Shown here in pieces: positions 18,422-27,603 of a DNA stretch of 64,000 nt (the stretch's first letter is position 1; each line of letters opens with the position of its first letter). The position numbers were made by a program, and so were the translations under genes. Origin of the DNA: Spirosoma montaniterrae (GTDB taxonomy: Bacteria > Bacteroidota > Bacteroidia > Cytophagales > Spirosomataceae); NCBI RefSeq assembly GCF_001988955.1, contig NZ_CP014263.1:1240001-1304000 (forward strand), read 5' to 3'. The notes beneath the pieces are model-generated. The model worked only from the letters and a program-made list of their open reading frames with translations. It made no database searches and was not told where the DNA came from.

Positions 18422-19312
18422 TTATGAATTAATTTGCCGACCCCGGCGAATTTCACTGGGGTTGATGTGCATTTTCTGCTTATAAATCCGGGAGAAGTAA
18501 TGCACCGATTCAAAACCGCACTGAGCCGAAATCTCCGATAAAGTGCTGCCCGTATCGCGAATGAGTTCTTCTGCTTTGTGCAGTTTCAGCCGTAAGTGGT
18601 ACTGATTCAGCGAGGTTCCGGTTGTTTCTTTAAATGCCTTTCGCAGCCAGGCATAACTTACGTTGCAGGCGTCGGACAGCCGCTCGAAATCAATAGTCTC
18701 CTGCCAGCGTTCATTAATGTCGCGCTTCACGTCGCTGATAATCTTTTCCTTCCGCGATACCTTCTGGTTCGACAGCAACACCGAGGTATATACGACGCCT
18801 AACAGTTGCAGCACCAGAAACGACGCTAATTTCAAATACGAATCTTCTCGCACTTCAACTACCTCAAACAGCCGCTCGAAGGTGGCTAAAAACTCGACGT
18901 TGAAGCCCACTTTTATGATCGGGCTTTGCGGGTTGAAGCACTCCTGTTCCAGCAAATGCCGGGGATAATCGCCCGAAAAACCTACCCAATATTCTTCCCA
19001 GCCGGTTTGGTCGTTGGGCTTGTAGCGGTGCCATACGCCCGGATAGAGCAGAATGATGGTGCCTTCCTCAATGACCTGGGGCGGCATACCGTAGGCTTCA
19101 AAAATACCCTCGCCTTTGCAAACGTAAAGTAGCTGATATTCTTTCAGGCTGCGCCCGCGCTCCCAATCAAAAAAATGGCTATCCGGGTGTCGAATGTCGG
19201 GGTAGGGGGTTTGGGTGGGGTGAATGTGGTGGCCCAGGGTATGAATGTTAACGCTGGCAGTATTGTCGATGGGGGCGTCGGCAAAACTGAAATAGCGTCG
19301 GAATATTTTCAT
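18422..19312 (-). CDS. AraC-family regulator, likely of the rhamnose module
   Basis: Transcription regulator with an N-terminal cupin-like sensing domain (LLYVCKGEGIFEA, GTIILLYPGVWHRYKP) and a C-terminal double helix-turn-helix (SDACNVSYAWLRKAFKETTG and STLSEISAQCGFESVHYFSR). I start at MKIFRRYFSF (ATG at 19312, 296 aa); the open frame extends to 19369 but would overlap the promoter region. It is divergent from the GH106 gene and next to a full L-rhamnose pathway, so a RhaR/RhaS-like role is a reasonable inference. The effector, perhaps rhamnose, is not shown by the sequence. Confidence 0.85.
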   Translation of the reverse strand: MKIFRRYFSFADAPIDNTASVNIHTLGHHIHPTQTPYPDIRHPDSHFFDWERGRSLKEYQLLYVCKGEGIFEAYGMPPQVIEEGTIILLYPGVWHRYKPNDQTGWEEYWVGFSGDYPRHLLEQECFNPQSPIIKVGFNVEFLATFERLFEVVEVREDSYLKLASFLVLQLLGVVYTSVLLSNQKVSRKEKIISDVKRDINERWQETIDFERLSDACNVSYAWLRKAFKETTGTSLNQYHLRLKLHKAEELIRDTGSTLSEISAQCGFESVHYFSRIYKQKMHINPSEIRRGRQINS

Positions 19313-19364
19313 AGCAGAAAGTGCAAAATATATCTCATTATAGATAAAAAAATACGCGCTAAAG

Positions 19365-19379
19365 TACAATAATATTGTA
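19365..19379. promoter_or_regulatory. Candidate operator between the AraC and GH106 genes
   Basis: TACAAT-AAT-ATTGTA is a perfect dyad midway between the two divergent start codons. On the plus strand TATCCTTTG follows at about 19400, one base longer than a TAnnTTTG box. Binding by the AraC protein is a guess from position. Confidence 0.35.
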
Positions 19380-19422
19380 AAGTAAATCAGTGTATCGTTT
19401 TATCCTTTGCACATTTTACTGT

Positions 19423-22400
19423 ATGAGAAACTATTTTATTAGCCTCAGCCTGCTGCTGGTGCCGATGCTGACGGTGGCTCAACCTGTGCAACAGCAACCA
19501 CTGCGGGAGGGTTTTCAGACCCCGCCCAACATAGCCAAACCCCGTGTGTGGTGGCACTGGATGAATGGCAACATTACCAAAGAAGGTATTCAGAAAGACC
19601 TTGACTGGATGAACCGGGTCGGTATCGGCGGGTTCCAGAACTTCGACGCCAGCCTGTTTACGCCAGTGGTGGTATCGAAGAAATTGGTGTTCATGACACC
19701 CGACTGGAAAGACGCATTCAGATTCACGACCGACCTCGCCCGGAAACTGCAACTCGAAATGGCAATTGCCGGGTCGCCGGGCTGGAGCGTAACGGGCGGG
19801 CCGTGGGTGCCCCCCGCCGATGGCATGAAAAAATACGTCTGGACCGAAACGCGTGTAACTGGCGGACAACCGTTCGCGGGAAAACTGCCTCAGCCAGCGG
19901 CTACGACGGGTAAATTTCAGAACGTAGCCCTCGAATCGGCCAGTCTGCTGGGCGGTCCAACGGGCGATGTACCAACTTACTACGCCGATGCTGCCGTAGT
20001 CGCCTACCGTTTGCCTGCCAACGAACAGCCGATGATCGCGCTAAAGCCCAACATTACGTCGAGTGGAGGAACGTTCAGCTTAGCCGACCTCACGGATGGG
20101 AATCTGGAAAAAGCCACCCTGCTGCCGCCCATAGAAGTGGGGCAGGATATGTGGGTTCAGTATGCATTCGATACACCACAAACCGTTCGGGCATTTACTA
20201 TTGTGGGTGCTCCTCCGGCCAGTCAGTTGGCCGAATTTCGGGGAATGCCCGACAACCGAAGTCTGAAAGTAAGCGACGACGGGTTAACTTTTCGCGACGT
20301 GGTCATTGTCCGGGGCAGCACCGTGCCGCAGAGTACGGTAAGTATTCCGGCAACAACGGCCCGCTTTTTCCGCTTTACGTTTAAAACCGAAAAGCCCGAA
20401 GGCAATCCATTTGCCGCTATGATGGGCGGTAGTGCCGACCCCGGCAAACCGCAGGGCGTACCCGTGGCGGAGTTAGTACTCTACAACACCGACCGCGTAG
20501 ACCTGTTTGAGCAGAAAGCCGGATTCAGCGCGTGGAGAGAACCAACTCCGTCGCTGGTCAAAGCTGACGCCATTGCTATTCCAACTGCCGACGTAATCGA
20601 CCTCACCGGCAAAATGGCCGCCGATGGTTCGCTGAACTGGACCGCTCCGGTGGGTAACTGGGTTGTTGTGCGGTTAGGCTATTCGCTGACGGGGCGCAAA
20701 AATCACCCCGCTTCGCCCGAAGCAACCGGCCTTGAGGTCGACAAACTCGACAAAGTGGCCGTTCGGAAATACATCGACACGTATCTGGATATGTACAATG
20801 ATGCTACGGGTGGGCAGTTGGGGGCCAAGGGGCTGGAATACATGATTTTAGACAGCTACGAGGCCGGGCACATGACCTGGACGAAGGCCATGCCCGACGA
20901 GTTTCAGAAACGGCGCGGCTATGCCATTACGCCCTGGTTGCCGGTGCTGACGGGTCGGGTAGTACAGAGCCACGAAGCCAGCGAGAAATTTCTGTGGGAT
21001 TTCCGCAAAACCATCGGCGAACTGATCGTGGAAAACCATTACGAAACCATCGGCGAAGCTCTGAAAGCACGGGGCATGAAACGCTACACCGAATCGCACG
21101 AGAGCGGACGTATCTATTTAGCCGATGGTATGGACGTGAAACGATTTGCCGACATTCCGATGGCAGCCATGTGGACGCCGGGCAGTCTGGCAGGTGGCAA
21201 CGACGAAGAAACCCGCAGCAAAGCCGACATCCGGGAGGCAGCGTCGGTGGCACATATTTACGGACAAAACCTGGTGGCGGCTGAGTCGATGACGTCGGTG
21301 GGTAAGCCGTTTCTGTTTGCGCCCGAAAACCTCAAGCGTACTGCCGACATGGAACTGGCGTCGGGCCTGAACCGCTTCGTGATACATACGTCGGTACACC
21401 AGCCGCTCGATGATAAAAAGCCGGGCTTCTCGCTTGGGCCGTTCGGGCAGTATTTTACCCGACACGAGACCTGGGCCGAGCAGGCCAAACCCTGGATGGA
21501 CTACTTGGGCCGCAGCAGTTACCTGTTGCAACAGGGCCGGTTTGTGGCCGACGTGCTGTATTACTATGGCGAAAACAACAACCTGACGCAGCTTTTTACC
21601 GACAAACTGCCAGCCATAAGTGGCTACGAATATGACTTTGTAAACGCTACGGCCCTGAAAAACGTGATTCAGGGTAGAAACGGCAAACTCGTTACGCCTA
21701 CTGGTATGAACTACAGCGTATTGGTGCTGGACGAAAGCGCGAAAACCATGACGTTGCCAGTGCTGAAAAAAATTGCTGAGCTGGCAAAAGCGGGCGTTGC
21801 TATCGCCGGCACCAAACCCGAACGTTCGCCCAGCCTGAGCGACGATCCGTCTGCGTTTAGTGCGCTGGTTGCCCAAATCTGGAGCCAGCCCAATGTATCG
21901 ACCAAACCCGCAGCCGAGGTGCTGAAAGCATTGGCTGTGCCGGAAGACGTGATTATCAAAAATGCAAGGGCCGAAATCCTGTACGTCCACCGGAATACGG
22001 GCAGTACCGATATCTATTGGCTGAACAACCGCAGCGAAGCCCCAACCGACGCAGAGATCAGCTTTCGCGTGACGGGCAAAGTACCCCGGCTCTGGAATCC
22101 GCAGACGGGTAAAATCGAGACGGTATCGTACCAGATTAAAGATGGCCGGACCTATGTGCCGTTACGTTTCGAGTCGTGGGATGCTTTTTTTATTGTTTTC
22201 GATGGTACGGCTACCGCTACCACGTTCACCAAACCGGCCACCACCGAAACGCGGGTGCTGGCCGTAGCCTCGCCCTGGACGATTCGTTTCCCAACAGCAA
22301 CACCCCGCACCCTCACGGTCGATAAGTTGGCGTCGTGGACTGAAAATTCGGAAGCCGACATTAAATATTTCTCCGGTACGGCTTTCTACACCAACACCTT

Positions 22401-22740
22401 CACGCTGCCCACTGTGGTTAGCGGAGGGCGGTATGAACTGGATTTGGGTGAGGTGAAAAATCTGGCCGAAGTAATCGTGAATGGCAAAAACGTGGGTATT
22501 GCCTGGAAAAAACCATTCCGCGTAGACATTACTGAGGCCGTTCGGACGGGCAGCAACGCAGTCGAAATTCGGGTTACGAACTACTGGGCCAACCGCCTGA
22601 TTGGCGATGCGCAGCCGGGCGTAACTACCAAAGTCGCGACGGCGAACCGCACGTTCACGACGGTGCCATTCTTCCGGCCCGACAGCCCGTTGTTTCCGGC
22701 GGGGCTGCTGAGCGAAGTAAGCGTTGTGCTGAAAAAGTAA
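19423..22740 (+). CDS. Secreted alpha-L-rhamnosidase, GH106 family
   Basis: Large exported glycosidase (1105 aa from ATG 19423) that should release terminal L-rhamnose from plant or bacterial polysaccharides. The signal MRNYFISLSLLLVPMLTVAQ decides the start over the upstream in-frame ATG at 19390. The mature N-terminus has the GH106 hallmark KPRVWWHWMNGNITKEGI. The central region has Glu-rich motifs ESHESGRIYLADG and DSYEAGHM. The C-terminus is a beta-sandwich of the sugar-binding type (TVDKLASWTENS, YELDLGEVKNLAEVIVNG). It heads an operon-like run with RhaT (22 bases downstream) and RhaI, which supports a rhamnose-releasing role. Confidence 0.87.
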   Translation: MRNYFISLSLLLVPMLTVAQPVQQQPLREGFQTPPNIAKPRVWWHWMNGNITKEGIQKDLDWMNRVGIGGFQNFDASLFTPVVVSKKLVFMTPDWKDAFRFTTDLARKLQLEMAIAGSPGWSVTGGPWVPPADGMKKYVWTETRVTGGQPFAGKLPQPAATTGKFQNVALESASLLGGPTGDVPTYYADAAVVAYRLPANEQPMIALKPNITSSGGTFSLADLTDGNLEKATLLPPIEVGQDMWVQYAFDTPQTVRAFTIVGAPPASQLAEFRGMPDNRSLKVSDDGLTFRDVVIVRGSTVPQSTVSIPATTARFFRFTFKTEKPEGNPFAAMMGGSADPGKPQGVPVAELVLYNTDRVDLFEQKAGFSAWREPTPSLVKADAIAIPTADVIDLTGKMAADGSLNWTAPVGNWVVVRLGYSLTGRKNHPASPEATGLEVDKLDKVAVRKYIDTYLDMYNDATGGQLGAKGLEYMILDSYEAGHMTWTKAMPDEFQKRRGYAITPWLPVLTGRVVQSHEASEKFLWDFRKTIGELIVENHYETIGEALKARGMKRYTESHESGRIYLADGMDVKRFADIPMAAMWTPGSLAGGNDEETRSKADIREAASVAHIYGQNLVAAESMTSVGKPFLFAPENLKRTADMELASGLNRFVIHTSVHQPLDDKKPGFSLGPFGQYFTRHETWAEQAKPWMDYLGRSSYLLQQGRFVADVLYYYGENNNLTQLFTDKLPAISGYEYDFVNATALKNVIQGRNGKLVTPTGMNYSVLVLDESAKTMTLPVLKKIAELAKAGVAIAGTKPERSPSLSDDPSAFSALVAQIWSQPNVSTKPAAEVLKALAVPEDVIIKNARAEILYVHRNTGSTDIYWLNNRSEAPTDAEISFRVTGKVPRLWNPQTGKIETVSYQIKDGRTYVPLRFESWDAFFIVFDGTATATTFTKPATTETRVLAVASPWTIRFPTATPRTLTVDKLASWTENSEADIKYFSGTAFYTNTFTLPTVVSGGRYELDLGEVKNLAEVIVNGKNVGIAWKKPFRVDITEAVRTGSNAVEIRVTNYWANRLIGDAQPGVTTKVATANRTFTTVPFFRPDSPLFPAGLLSEVSVVLKK

Positions 22741-22761
22741 TGACCAACAACCCTATACCAT

Positions 22762-23814
22762 ATGCAAGTCGTTTTAGGACTGATTTACCACACCATCGGT
22801 GGCGGATTTTCGGGGAGTTTTTATATGCCCTACAACCGTGTACGCGGCTGGGCCTGGGAGAGTTACTGGATTGTTGGCGGGTTATTTTCGTGGCTCATCG
22901 TGCCTCCGCTGGCGGCCTACCTGACTGTCGCTGATTTTGGGGGCATCATTGCCGCTACGCCATTTTCCATTAAATCCATCACGTTTCTGATGGGTCTGCT
23001 CTGGGGCATTGGCGGTCTAACCTACGGGCTGGGCGTTCGGTATCTTGGCATGTCGCTGGGCAATTCGGTGGTGCTGGGGTTTTGCTCGGCCTTTGGTGCG
23101 CTGGTGCCGCCCATCTACTACGGCTTCAACCCGGTGCCGGGCAAAACCTCCTTTATGCAGATGCTCCAGTCGAGCGGAGGGCAGTTGGTATTGCTGGGCG
23201 TAGTGGTTTGCATTCTGGGGATTGCCATTCTGGGCCGGTCGGGTATGCTGAAAGAAGGCGACCTGTCGGACGCCGAAAAACGGGCGAGTGTGAAGGAGTT
23301 TAGCTTAGTGAAAGGGCTGATAATTGCCGTTTTCTCCGGCGTATTAAGCGCGTTTTTCAACTTTGGTATCGAAGCGGGAAAACCAATGGCCGACGTTGCC
23401 GTGGCGCAGGGCAACAACCCGCTGTTTCAGAATAACGTCACCTACGTGGTGTTGCTATGGGGCGGGCTAACCACCAACCTGCTCTGGTGCCTCTACCTCA
23501 ACGCCCGCAACAAAACTTTCGGCGACTATACCAACCCACGCACCCCTATTGGCAGCAACGTGCTGTTTGCGGGTCTGGCCGGGACGATGTGGTTTCTGCA
23601 ATTTTTCTTCTACGGCATGGGCGAAAGCAAATTGGGCAACGGAGCCAGTTCGTGGATTACGCACATGGCAACCATCATTCTGACGGCTAATCTCTGGGGG
23701 CTGTACCTCAACGAATGGTCGGGCGTATCGCCCCGCACGTTCCGCACTTTTATAGCGGGAATTGTCACAATTTTAGTTTCCATCGTGCTGGTGGGTATTG
23801 GTAACTCGTTGTAA
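22762..23814 (+). CDS. rhaT: L-rhamnose/proton symporter RhaT
   Basis: Inner-membrane sugar importer of 350 aa with about ten membrane helices. Sequence typical of RhaT: GSFYMPYNRVRGWAWESYWI near residue 18, PLAAYLTV, and LSAFFNFGIEAGKPMA in the middle. It takes up L-rhamnose with a proton. It lies between the GH106 rhamnosidase and rhamnose isomerase genes, which supports the substrate. The start follows the GH106 stop by 21 bases, so co-transcription is likely. Confidence 0.93.
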   Translation: MQVVLGLIYHTIGGGFSGSFYMPYNRVRGWAWESYWIVGGLFSWLIVPPLAAYLTVADFGGIIAATPFSIKSITFLMGLLWGIGGLTYGLGVRYLGMSLGNSVVLGFCSAFGALVPPIYYGFNPVPGKTSFMQMLQSSGGQLVLLGVVVCILGIAILGRSGMLKEGDLSDAEKRASVKEFSLVKGLIIAVFSGVLSAFFNFGIEAGKPMADVAVAQGNNPLFQNNVTYVVLLWGGLTTNLLWCLYLNARNKTFGDYTNPRTPIGSNVLFAGLAGTMWFLQFFFYGMGESKLGNGASSWITHMATIILTANLWGLYLNEWSGVSPRTFRTFIAGIVTILVSIVLVGIGNSL

Positions 23815-23866
23815 TACCCCACCCCAATCGGGCCGCCGAACCGCTCTCCCCGTTAGGGAGGGGCTA
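23815..23866. repeat. Degenerate half of the CCCCACCCC/GGGAGGGGC repeat family
   Basis: Begins TACCCCACCCCAA and ends CTCCCCGTTAGGGAGGGGCT, as in the left arm of the 90-bp elements at 35532 and 59115, but with an unrelated middle and no opposing arm. It fills the rhaT-rhaI gap. The final CCCCGTTAGGG-type segment can form a small stem by itself. Confidence 0.55.
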
Positions 23867-23870
23867 ACTT

Positions 23871-25154
23871 ATGAAAACTATGCAAGTCCTTAAAAACCAA
23901 ATTGATAGCCATAATGAGTCGCTGTTGCTTCAGCACGAAGCCAAACTCAGCTTTACCCGTTCGGAAGTGCCGGGTGCCGAAGAAATCATTCAGAAACTGA
24001 CGGCATTTCAAATTGCCATTCCGTCGTGGGCACTCGGTACGGGCGGTACGCGCTTTGGCCGGTTCAGCGGTGGGGGCGAACCCCGCAGCCTCGAAGAAAA
24101 AATCGAAGACGTGGGGCTGTTGCACGCGCTCAACCAGTCGTCGGGAGCTATTTCGCTGCACATTCCGTGGGATATTCCGCAGGATTACCGGGCCACTCGG
24201 ATTTTAGCCGCGCAGCACGGGCTGACCTTCGATGCCGTGAACTCCAATACGTTTCAGGACCAGCCCGGTCAGCCGCATAGCTACAAATTCGGGTCGTTGC
24301 AGCACGTCGATAAAACGATTCGCCAGCAGGCCATCGATCATAACATTGAGGTTATCAAACACGGTATCGAATTGGGTTCCGAATCGCTGACGGTCTGGTT
24401 ATCAGATGGTTCCTGTTTCCCTGGACAGTTGAACTTCCGCCGGGCGTATCAAAATACGCTCGAAAGCCTGAACGAAATTTACGCGGCCCTGCCCGACAAC
24501 TGGAAGCTGTTTCTCGAATACAAAGCATTTGAGCCAAATTTCTATTCAACTACCGTTGGCGATTGGGGTATGTCGTATTCGTATGTGCAGAAGTTGGGAT
24601 CGAAAGCCTACACGCTGGTCGATCTGGGCCATCACCTGCCCAACGCCAACATCGAGCAGATTGTAGCACTGCTGCTGATGGAAGGCAAACTTGGCGGTTT
24701 TCACTTCAACGACTCCAAATACGGCGACGACGACCTGACGGCAGGAGCAATCAAACCGTATCAACTGTTCCTGATTTTCAACGAATTAGTTGAGGGGATG
24801 GATGCCCGCGTCATGAACCACGCCACAGACCTGGGCTGGATGATCGACGCCAGTCATAACGTAAAAGACCCGCTCGAAGACCTGCTGCAATCGGTCGAAG
24901 CCATCATGCTGGCCTACGCGCAGGCATTGTCGGTGCCGCGCCGGGCACTGGAAGATGCGCAACAGAACAACGACGTAGTAACGGCGCAGGAAATTCTGCA
25001 AAATGCTTTCCGCACCGATCTGCGTGCGTTGGTAGCCGAAGCCCGCCTACGGGCCGGGGCCGCTCTGAACCCCGTTGCGCTCTACCGCAGCCTGAACGTT
25101 CGTCAGAACCTGATCAACGAACGCGGCCTGAAAACAGTAGCGACCGGACTTTAG
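23871..25154 (+). CDS. rhaI: L-rhamnose isomerase (RhaI type)
   Basis: Converts L-rhamnose to L-rhamnulose in the cytoplasm. The 427-aa protein matches the Pseudomonas stutzeri/RhaI type rather than E. coli RhaA. It is a xylose-isomerase-like TIM barrel with metal-site segments VDLGHHLPNANIE and GGFHFNDSKYGDDDL, and an N-terminal IPSWALGTGGTRFGRF. A second possible start (Met4) would shorten it by three residues. The gene follows rhaT after a short repeat element, and the next pathway gene is 128 bases downstream with its own possible promoter. Confidence 0.92.
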   Translation: MKTMQVLKNQIDSHNESLLLQHEAKLSFTRSEVPGAEEIIQKLTAFQIAIPSWALGTGGTRFGRFSGGGEPRSLEEKIEDVGLLHALNQSSGAISLHIPWDIPQDYRATRILAAQHGLTFDAVNSNTFQDQPGQPHSYKFGSLQHVDKTIRQQAIDHNIEVIKHGIELGSESLTVWLSDGSCFPGQLNFRRAYQNTLESLNEIYAALPDNWKLFLEYKAFEPNFYSTTVGDWGMSYSYVQKLGSKAYTLVDLGHHLPNANIEQIVALLLMEGKLGGFHFNDSKYGDDDLTAGAIKPYQLFLIFNELVEGMDARVMNHATDLGWMIDASHNVKDPLEDLLQSVEAIMLAYAQALSVPRRALEDAQQNNDVVTAQEILQNAFRTDLRALVAEARLRAGAALNPVALYRSLNVRQNLINERGLKTVATGL

Positions 25155-25204
25155 TAATCATCAAATACAACAAAATTAGTAGTCGGGTAGGAAGGCATAG
25201 GATA

Positions 25205-25241
25205 GTTGCTTCAATAGGTTTATTTTACTTTGCAAAGCAAC
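25205..25241 (+). promoter_or_regulatory. Possible promoter/operator for the aldolase-dehydrogenase gene
   Basis: GTTGCTT and AAGCAAC form an inverted repeat around a TTG...TTACTTTG pair that nearly fits the Bacteroidota -33/-7 spacing. It lies 41 bases before the start codon. The -7 box has one mismatch, so this is tentative. Confidence 0.3.
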
Positions 25242-25282
25242 ATAAACATAGTAGCCAACTGTTCACGACATACACCTGAATC

Positions 25283-27457
25283 ATGACAACACAAACCAGT
25301 AAAGAAACCTTCCGGCATGTCAGTTACCTGTGGGACGACGCTAAAGCCGCCGAACTGGCCGATAACCAGGTCGACCTGTTTATTTACCGCTCCAACCTGC
25401 TCGGTGCCGACCTGCGACTGACCAACTACGGCGGGGGCAATACGTCGGTCAAAATAACGGACAAAGACCCGCTGACTGGCGAGGACGTGGAGGTGATGTG
25501 GATCAAAGGCTCCGGGGGCGACATCGGTACGCTCACCAAAAGTGGTTGTGCCGCTCTGTACATGGACCGGCTGCTGAACCTGGAAAAAGTGTATCGGGGG
25601 CTGGAATTTGAAGATGAGATGGTGGCTCTGTTCAATCACTGCATTTTCGATCTGAACTCGAAAGCCCCCTCTATCGACACGCCCCTGCATGGGTTTCTGC
25701 CGTTCAAACACATCGATCACCTCCACCCCGACGCGGCCATTGCCATTGCAGCCGCCAAAGACGGGCAGCGCATCACCGAAGAACTGTTCGGGGGCGAAGT
25801 GGGCTGGGTAGGCTGGCAGCGGCCCGGCTTCGATCTGGGGCTGAAACTGCGGGAGTGTCTGGAGCAGGCCGAAGCCAAAGGCATCAGGCTACGCGGCATT
25901 ATGCTCGGCTCGCACGGGCTGTTTACATGGGGCGATACCTCGTATGAAAGCTACGTGAACACGCTGGAAGTCATCGAACGCTGCGCCGAATACCTCGAAG
26001 CCAACTACGGCGGTCCGTCGCACGGCAAAAACCGTCCCGTGTTTGGGGGCACCCAGCGGAGTGTCGAATCGCCTGAATCACGCCGGGAACAGGCTGCCCA
26101 TATCATGCCTATTCTGCGCGGCCTCTGCTCCAGCGAATCGGTGCGCCGAAGCGGCCCGATGGTGGGCCATTTCACCGACGACGAGCGGGTGCTGGAGTTC
26201 ATCAACTCCAGGGACTTAGACCGGCTGGCTCCATTAGGAACGAGTTGCCCGGATCACTTTCTGCGGACCAAAATCAGTCCGCTGGTTCTCAATATTCCAT
26301 CAGACCTTGATGTTAATCATCCTGAAAATCGGGAAATTCTGGCGTCATTGAACCCGCAGTTTGAAGAGTACCGAACCATGTATCAGGCGTATTACAATGC
26401 CTGTAAACACCCCAACAGCCCCGCCATGCGCGACCCCAATCCGGTGGTGATTCTGTGGCCGGGAGTGGGCATGTTTACCTTCGCCAAAGACAAAACCACA
26501 GCCCGGCTGGCATCGGAATATTACATCAATGCCGTAAACGTGATGAAGGGGGCCGAAGCCGTCTCGGAATATACGGCACTACCGCGTCAGGAAGCGTTTA
26601 ATATCGAATACTGGCTGCTCGAAGAAGCCAAATTGCAGCGGATGCCGAAACCCAAAGCGTTGTCGGGCCGGGTAGCGTTGATAACGGGCAGCGCGGGCGG
26701 CATCGGCAAGGCTATCGCCAGAAAGTTTGCCGAAGAAGGAGCCGTTGTCGTACTCAACGACATCAACGAAGAGCGGCTGGCCGACGCGAAAGACGAATTC
26801 GTGAAAAAATTTGGCCGCGATGCCGTTGCCACCACTTCGCTCAATGTAACTGATGCCGAGAGTATTAAGCAGGCGTTTGATGCAGCGTGTCTGGCTTTTG
26901 GCGGAGTCGATATCGTGGTCAACAATGCCGGTATCAGCATCTCCAAACCCATTGAAGAACACACGCTGGCCGACTGGGATAAGCTGTACGATATTCTGGT
27001 AAAAGGCCAGTTCGTGGTCACGCAGGCGGCTGTTTCGGTGATGCGTAAGCAGGGCTTCGGGGGCGACGTTATCAACATCGTCAGTAAGAACGCGCTGGTG
27101 TCGGGGCCGAACAATGCGGGCTACGGCTCAGCCAAAGCCGCGCAGTTGCATCTGAGCCGCCTGAATGCCGCCGAACTCGGTGCCGACAAAATTCGCGTCA
27201 ACGTAGTCAATCCCGACGCCGTCATTGCCGACTCCAACATCTGGGCTGGTGGCTGGGCCGAAGGGCGCGCCAAAGCCTACGGTATCACGGTCGAAGAGCT
27301 ACCCGCTTATTACGCCAAACGGACGCTGCTGGGCGAGTCGATCCTGCCCGACGATATTGCCAACGCCTGTTTCGCCTTCGTGGGTGGTCTGCTCAAAAAA
27401 TCTACCGGCAACGTCCTCAACGTTGATGGTGGCGTAGCAATGGCCTTTGTACGGTGA
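25283..27457 (+). CDS. Bifunctional rhamnulose-1-phosphate aldolase/short-chain dehydrogenase
   Basis: 724-aa two-domain cytoplasmic enzyme. The N-terminal ~430 residues are a class II aldolase (NYGGGNTSVKI, GSHGLFTWGD with metal-type His) that should split rhamnulose-1-phosphate into dihydroxyacetone phosphate and L-lactaldehyde. The C-terminal ~260 residues are a short-chain dehydrogenase with NAD motif GSAGGIGKAIA, NNAGIS and catalytic YGSAK, expected to oxidise or reduce lactaldehyde. This fusion is a known family, common in Bacteroidota and some Gram-positives. It is followed by the kinase that makes its substrate. Confidence 0.92.
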   Translation: MTTQTSKETFRHVSYLWDDAKAAELADNQVDLFIYRSNLLGADLRLTNYGGGNTSVKITDKDPLTGEDVEVMWIKGSGGDIGTLTKSGCAALYMDRLLNLEKVYRGLEFEDEMVALFNHCIFDLNSKAPSIDTPLHGFLPFKHIDHLHPDAAIAIAAAKDGQRITEELFGGEVGWVGWQRPGFDLGLKLRECLEQAEAKGIRLRGIMLGSHGLFTWGDTSYESYVNTLEVIERCAEYLEANYGGPSHGKNRPVFGGTQRSVESPESRREQAAHIMPILRGLCSSESVRRSGPMVGHFTDDERVLEFINSRDLDRLAPLGTSCPDHFLRTKISPLVLNIPSDLDVNHPENREILASLNPQFEEYRTMYQAYYNACKHPNSPAMRDPNPVVILWPGVGMFTFAKDKTTARLASEYYINAVNVMKGAEAVSEYTALPRQEAFNIEYWLLEEAKLQRMPKPKALSGRVALITGSAGGIGKAIARKFAEEGAVVVLNDINEERLADAKDEFVKKFGRDAVATTSLNVTDAESIKQAFDAACLAFGGVDIVVNNAGISISKPIEEHTLADWDKLYDILVKGQFVVTQAAVSVMRKQGFGGDVINIVSKNALVSGPNNAGYGSAKAAQLHLSRLNAAELGADKIRVNVVNPDAVIADSNIWAGGWAEGRAKAYGITVEELPAYYAKRTLLGESILPDDIANACFAFVGGLLKKSTGNVLNVDGGVAMAFVR

Positions 27458-27460
27458 TGT

Positions 27461-27600
27461 TGAGTGATTGAATGATTGAGTGATTGAATGGTTGACTGAT
27501 TGAATGGAAGAGTCAGGTAGTGGCTCCATTCAACCACTCAACCATTCAATCACTCAACCATTCAATCACTCAATCATTCAATCATTCAACCACTCAACCA
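27461..27600. repeat. Inverted arrays of a TGATTGA heptad-like repeat
   Basis: The left half is built of TGATTGA(A/G) units (about six), the right half of the complement, TCAATCA/TCAACCA units (about nine), around a short centre GAAGAGTCAGGTAGTGGCTCC. The whole can fold as one long stem. It fills the gap between the aldolase stop and the kinase start. Translated in the kinase frame it gives a false low-complexity N-terminus (NHSTIQSLNHS). Confidence 0.8.
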
Positions 27601-27603
27601 CGT

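Noticed and set aside
27461..27600. Possible CRISPR array
   Set aside because: Units are seven bases long without spacers and the array inverts at its centre; no cas genes are nearby.
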